Assembly (NCBI GenBank): GCA_021811745.1
Contig: JAJZNH010000488.1
Span: 1 to 9,369 of the forward strand
Length of the DNA stretch: 9,369 bases
DNA from: Acidobacteriota bacterium
GTDB taxonomy: Bacteria > Acidobacteriota > Terriglobia > Terriglobales > Acidobacteriaceae
Direction: 5' to 3'
Shown here: positions 6,413 to 9,369 of the stretch, one piece after another
How positions within the stretch are numbered: the stretch's first letter is position 1
How the letters are laid out: each line of letters opens with the position of its first letter
Notes under the pieces: generated by a model
What the model saw: the letters and a program-made list of their open reading frames with translations, nothing else
Told to the model about the DNA's origin: nothing
Databases searched by the model: none
Translations under genes and position numbers: made by a program

Positions 6413-8788
6413 ATGAATGGAAATCATCCATCCCATGCGGGATTCACTCGTAGAGGACTCTTCACCTTGATCGCGATGGGCGCGTTTGCAGCCGGATCTG
6501 GCTATGCGCAGATCCCGGGTCAAGCGCGTCCACTCGTGCCTCCGATCGCCGCGCAGCAAACCGCAAGCGGGCTTCATGCTACCGTTGGCCGCGAGACCGT
6601 CGATATCACCGTCTGTACCGATTCGGTCATTCACGTTGTCACGACCCCAGATGGAGTGCCGGACACCTCTCCCAAGCCCTGGATGCTCGCTCCGTCGCAG
6701 TCGTGCCCTGGCGCAAAGTTTCAGTACGCAAACGATGGAAGGACGGCGTCGCTGACGACCGCATCGCTGCGCGTGGAGTTCTCGCTCCGGGCCGGCAACG
6801 CGGTCTTTGAGAAGGCGGATGGCACGCGGTTGATCGGCGAAGGCGACGCGGTTCCTCGCACCTACCGGCCGGAAGAGATCAACGGCAAGACCTATTATCA
6901 CGTGACCGACCGCTTCTCTCCCGACGCCACGGAAGCCATGTATGGCCTCGGCCAGCATCAAAGCGGCCTGTTCAACTATCGCGGCGCCACCGTCGAACTG
7001 GCGCAGAACAATACCGACTCCGCCATCCCGCTGCTGCTCTCCACCAAAGGCTACGCCATCCTCTGGAACACCGCCTCGCTCACCTACGTTGACAATCGCT
7101 TTCCGCTGGTTCTCGCCTTCCGATCGCTGGCGTGCCGCTCCATCGACTATTACTTCATCTATGGCCCCGGTTTCGACAGCATCTTGCATCAATACCGCGA
7201 CATGACCGGCCACACGCCCATGCTGCCCCAATGGGCCTACGGTTACTTCCAGTCGAAGGATCGTTACACCTCGCTCAACCAGATCATCAGCATCGCCAGC
7301 CGCTACCGCGCCGATCGCATCCCACTGGACGTGATGGTGCAGGACTGGTTCTGGTGGAAGCACGAGGGCGATCCCATCTTCAACTCCAATTATCACGACG
7401 TTCCCGCCAGCCTCAAAAAGCTCCACCAGATGCACGTTCACGCCATGATCTCCGTCTGGGGCTTGATGAGTCCGGAGGCGGAAGACTACAAGATCATGGT
7501 CGCGCATCACTGGGACATACCCGGCACGCACGTCTATGACCCCACTAACCCCGCAGCACGCGATTTTTACTGGAAGAATCTGGTTGGTCCCCTGTTCGCC
7601 CAAGGGTGGGACGCTTTCTGGCTCGACAGCGCCGAACCGGAGGAATACTGGCCGCACGGCGGCGACGCCATCTTGAAGAGCAAGCCCCTCTACATCGGTC
7701 CCGGCGCCGAATACACGAATATCTTCCCCTTCATGCACACGCTCGGCGTGCAGGATCACTGGAAGGCTACGACCCAGAGCAAGCGCGTCTTCTTACTCAC
7801 CCGCTCGGCTTTTATCGGCCAGCAGCGCGTGGGCGCGGCGGTCTGGTCCGGTGACGTGTACAGCACCTGGTGGGGCCTGCAACACCAGGTGCGCGCCGGT
7901 CTCAACTTCATGCTCTCCGGCTATCCTTATTGGACCACCGATATCGGCGGCTACTGGCCGGCCATCGCGGGCCGCATTCAAGCTCCCGGCTATCAGCAAC
8001 TCTACGCCCGCTGGCTCGAATATGGCACGTTTTGTCCCATCTTCCGCAGCCACGGACACCGCCCGGCGAACGAGTTCTGGACTTATCCAAAGGTCGAATC
8101 GATCCTGGTGAAGTACGACAAGCTGCGCTATCGACTGATGCCCTACATTTACTCGCTGGCCTGGAAGGTGACCAACGACGACTACACCATCATGCGGCCG
8201 CTGGTGATGGACTTCCGCTCCGATCCCCGGACATGGAACATCGGCGACCAGTTCATGTTCGGTCCAGCGCTCTTGGTTGCTCCGGTCCTGGAGCAAGACG
8301 CAACCAGCCGCGAGGTCTACCTGCCGCAAAGCCCCGTCTGGTACAACTTCTGGAGCGGCCAAGCGATGAAGGGCGAACGAAAGCTCGACGCGGATGCGCC
8401 ACTCGACCGCATTCCGCTTTTTGTGCGCGCGGGATCGATCATCCCCATGGGACCGGAGATTCAATACGCCGAGCAGGATCCAGCAGGACCGATCGAGCTG
8501 CGGATCTATCCCGGCGCCAATGGATCTTTCGACCTTTACCAGGACTCGGGCGACGGATACGCCTACCAGAAGGGTGAGCACTCCATCATACACATCCGCT
8601 GGGATAACTCGACCTCGACGCTGACGATTGGCGCGCGCCAGGGCTCCTATCCCGGTATGCCCACAGCCATGCAGTTTCACGTTGTGCTCGTCCGGAATGG
8701 TCATGGCGCGGGTGAAGGAGTGACGGCCATGCCCGATCAGACCGTCCACTACAACGGCGAAGAAGCATCGGTGAAAGTGCAGCCCTGA
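6413..8788 (+). CDS. Tat-exported GH31 alpha-xylosidase/alpha-glucosidase family enzyme
   Basis: This 791-residue retaining glycosidase probably removes alpha-xylosyl units from xyloglucan oligosaccharides, or alpha-glucosyl units. ATG 6413 is chosen over the in-frame ATG 6359 because GGAG (6398-6401) precedes it and a compact Tat signal follows (FTRRGLFTL, residues 11-19; cleavage after A32). The GH31 architecture is complete: an N-terminal beta-sandwich (MYGLGQHQSG, LLLSTKGYAILW), a barrel from about residue 270 (QWAYGYFQSKDRY, QDWFWW at 310-315), nucleophile D405 in AFWLDSAEPE, acid/base D481 in WSGDVYSTW, WTTDIGGYW around D510, and FRSHGHRP at 544-551. C-terminal beta domains start near 625. 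The WLDSAEPE and QDWFWW variants resemble secreted bacterial alpha-xylosidases more than YicI. No PA14 insert, as found in some xyloglucan-specific members, is apparent. GH31 is certain; alpha-xylosidase over alpha-glucosidase is an inference supported by the GH51 and GH120-like neighbours. Confidence 0.93.
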   Translation: MNGNHPSHAGFTRRGLFTLIAMGAFAAGSGYAQIPGQARPLVPPIAAQQTASGLHATVGRETVDITVCTDSVIHVVTTPDGVPDTSPKPWMLAPSQSCPGAKFQYANDGRTASLTTASLRVEFSLRAGNAVFEKADGTRLIGEGDAVPRTYRPEEINGKTYYHVTDRFSPDATEAMYGLGQHQSGLFNYRGATVELAQNNTDSAIPLLLSTKGYAILWNTASLTYVDNRFPLVLAFRSLACRSIDYYFIYGPGFDSILHQYRDMTGHTPMLPQWAYGYFQSKDRYTSLNQIISIASRYRADRIPLDVMVQDWFWWKHEGDPIFNSNYHDVPASLKKLHQMHVHAMISVWGLMSPEAEDYKIMVAHHWDIPGTHVYDPTNPAARDFYWKNLVGPLFAQGWDAFWLDSAEPEEYWPHGGDAILKSKPLYIGPGAEYTNIFPFMHTLGVQDHWKATTQSKRVFLLTRSAFIGQQRVGAAVWSGDVYSTWWGLQHQVRAGLNFMLSGYPYWTTDIGGYWPAIAGRIQAPGYQQLYARWLEYGTFCPIFRSHGHRPANEFWTYPKVESILVKYDKLRYRLMPYIYSLAWKVTNDDYTIMRPLVMDFRSDPRTWNIGDQFMFGPALLVAPVLEQDATSREVYLPQSPVWYNFWSGQAMKGERKLDADAPLDRIPLFVRAGSIIPMGPEIQYAEQDPAGPIELRIYPGANGSFDLYQDSGDGYAYQKGEHSIIHIRWDNSTSTLTIGARQGSYPGMPTAMQFHVVLVRNGHGAGEGVTAMPDQTVHYNGEEASVKVQP

Positions 8789-8878
8789 AATAATCGTTGC
8801 GCGACGTATCGGAGCGGTATGTTCAACCACGGCTGCGATGCAGGAACGACGACATTTAGTGCTGGGCCAGCTGACTGG

Positions 8879-8892
8879 CTATTCCCTATTCC
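8879..8892. repeat. Tandem 7-bp duplication at the end of the activator gene
   Basis: CTATTCC occurs twice in direct tandem (8879-8885 and 8886-8892). The second copy contains the minus-strand stop codon of the activator (TAG, complement of 8886-8888), and the first copy lies just beyond it. A small GCCAG/CTGGC hairpin (8866-8879) overlaps the first base of the repeat within the 97-bp convergent gap. It is too weak to call a terminator. Confidence 0.6.
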
Positions 8893-9369
8893 CTGCCCTT
8901 TTTGCGGATCTCGATGTTTAAGCGCTTGATCTTCTGGTTGAGCGTCGAGAGCGGGATATGGAACTGCTCGGCGGCATCGGTCTGGTTCCAGTTGCATCGC
9001 TCCAGTTTCTCGATGATGATGCGCCGCTCGAACATCTCCGTGATGTCGAAGAGCGAGGAGTTGGGATTGTGTTCCAAAAGCACATCCTGGAAGCTGCGGC
9101 CGGTGATGTGGCCGGGCAAGAGCTCGGAGCCGATGACCGGCCCTGAAGAAAGAACGACACCGCGCTCAATGGCGTTTTCCAGTTCGCGCACATTGCCCGG
9201 CCAATCGTAGTCCATCAGCGCGCGCAGCGCATCGGCCGAAAGCTTGCGCAGCGCCAGGCCATTCTCGCTCGCGTAAAGTTCAAGGAAATGCTGGGCGAGC
9301 AAAGGGATGTCCTCGCGGCGGGCGCGCAGGGGAGGCAGCTCGACGACGATGACATTGAGCCGGTAGAAG
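8886..9369 (-). CDS. Sigma-54-dependent transcriptional activator, C-terminal part (partial)
   Basis: The window holds the last 160 codons of an NtrC-family activator. The gene enters at the right edge (first full codon at 9368) and ends at 8886. These proteins use AAA+ ATPase activity to remodel RNA polymerase bound to sigma-54. The end of the AAA+ domain is clear: FYRLNVIVVELPPLRARRED at the edge, and the DYDWPGNVRELENAIERG block, which carries the sensor-2 Arg region. A Fis-like helix-turn-helix completes it (CNWNQTDAAEQFHIPLSTL, then NQKIKRL), ending in RKKGRE. The N-terminal sensory domain, the Walker motifs and the GAFTGA loop lie outside, so it is unknown whether this is a phosphorylated response regulator or a GAF/PAS-type activator. 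It is convergent with the GH31 gene, and I see no -24/-12 promoter before the enzyme genes. A regulatory link to the hydrolases is therefore unproven. Confidence 0.93.
   Translation of the reverse strand, partial: FYRLNVIVVELPPLRARREDIPLLAQHFLELYASENGLALRKLSADALRALMDYDWPGNVRELENAIERGVVLSSGPVIGSELLPGHITGRSFQDVLLEHNPNSSLFDITEMFERRIIIEKLERCNWNQTDAAEQFHIPLSTLNQKIKRLNIEIRKKGRE

Noticed and set aside
6407..8830. Very long minus-strand open frames (450 and 345 codons) opposite the GH31 gene
   Set aside because: They mirror the GH31 gene, show no recognisable domain, and arise from GC-rich codon bias. The plus-strand frame has all the GH31 catalytic motifs.

Overview
The window looks like part of a GC-rich Gram-negative genome, most likely an Acidobacteriota soil bacterium. 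This is inferred from protein style (secreted glycosidases with Gly/Arg-rich loops, Tat-exported enzymes, and an NtrC-type regulator with a Fis-like helix-turn-helix) and not from any marker gene. The window is a run of plant-cell-wall glycoside hydrolases. Four large genes lie head to tail on the + strand, followed by the 3' end of a convergent gene for a sigma-54-dependent activator.

Layout: (1) 1-107, a leader with a perfect 9-bp dyad; (2) 108-2300, a secreted GH51 alpha-L-arabinofuranosidase; (3) 2301-2540, a spacer with a perfect 17-bp stem-loop flanked by a 9-bp direct repeat; (4) 2541-3773, a secreted clan GH-A (GH5-like) hydrolase with a helical C-terminal tail; (5) 3774-3961, a spacer holding one weak 33-codon ORF candidate; (6) 3962-6121, a Tat-exported right-handed beta-helix protein that resembles GH120 beta-xylosidases; (7) 6122-6412, a spacer with two inverted repeats and no convincing gene; (8) 6413-8788, a Tat-exported GH31 enzyme, probably an alpha-xylosidase or alpha-glucosidase; (9) 8789-8885, a convergent gap; (10) 8886-9369 on the - strand, the C-terminal end of the sigma-54 activator.

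The predicted activities fit together for arabinose- and xylose-containing hemicellulose such as arabinoxylan or xyloglucan. GH51 would remove arabinofuranose side chains, GH31 would remove alpha-linked xylose or glucose, the GH5-like enzyme would cut a beta-linked backbone or oligosaccharide, and the GH120-like protein would trim beta-xylose. All four carry export signals: Sec type for the first two and Tat type for the last two. Spacers of about 190-310 bp, several with dyads, suggest separately controlled transcription units more than one tight operon. No transporter, TonB receptor or sugar kinase lies in the window.

No RNA genes, CRISPR array, transposase or phage genes were seen. Long minus-strand ORFs opposite the enzymes are codon-bias shadows. 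The most noteworthy items are the GH120-like Tat substrate, the divergent GH5-like enzyme with its tail, and the palindromic element at 2383-2458.
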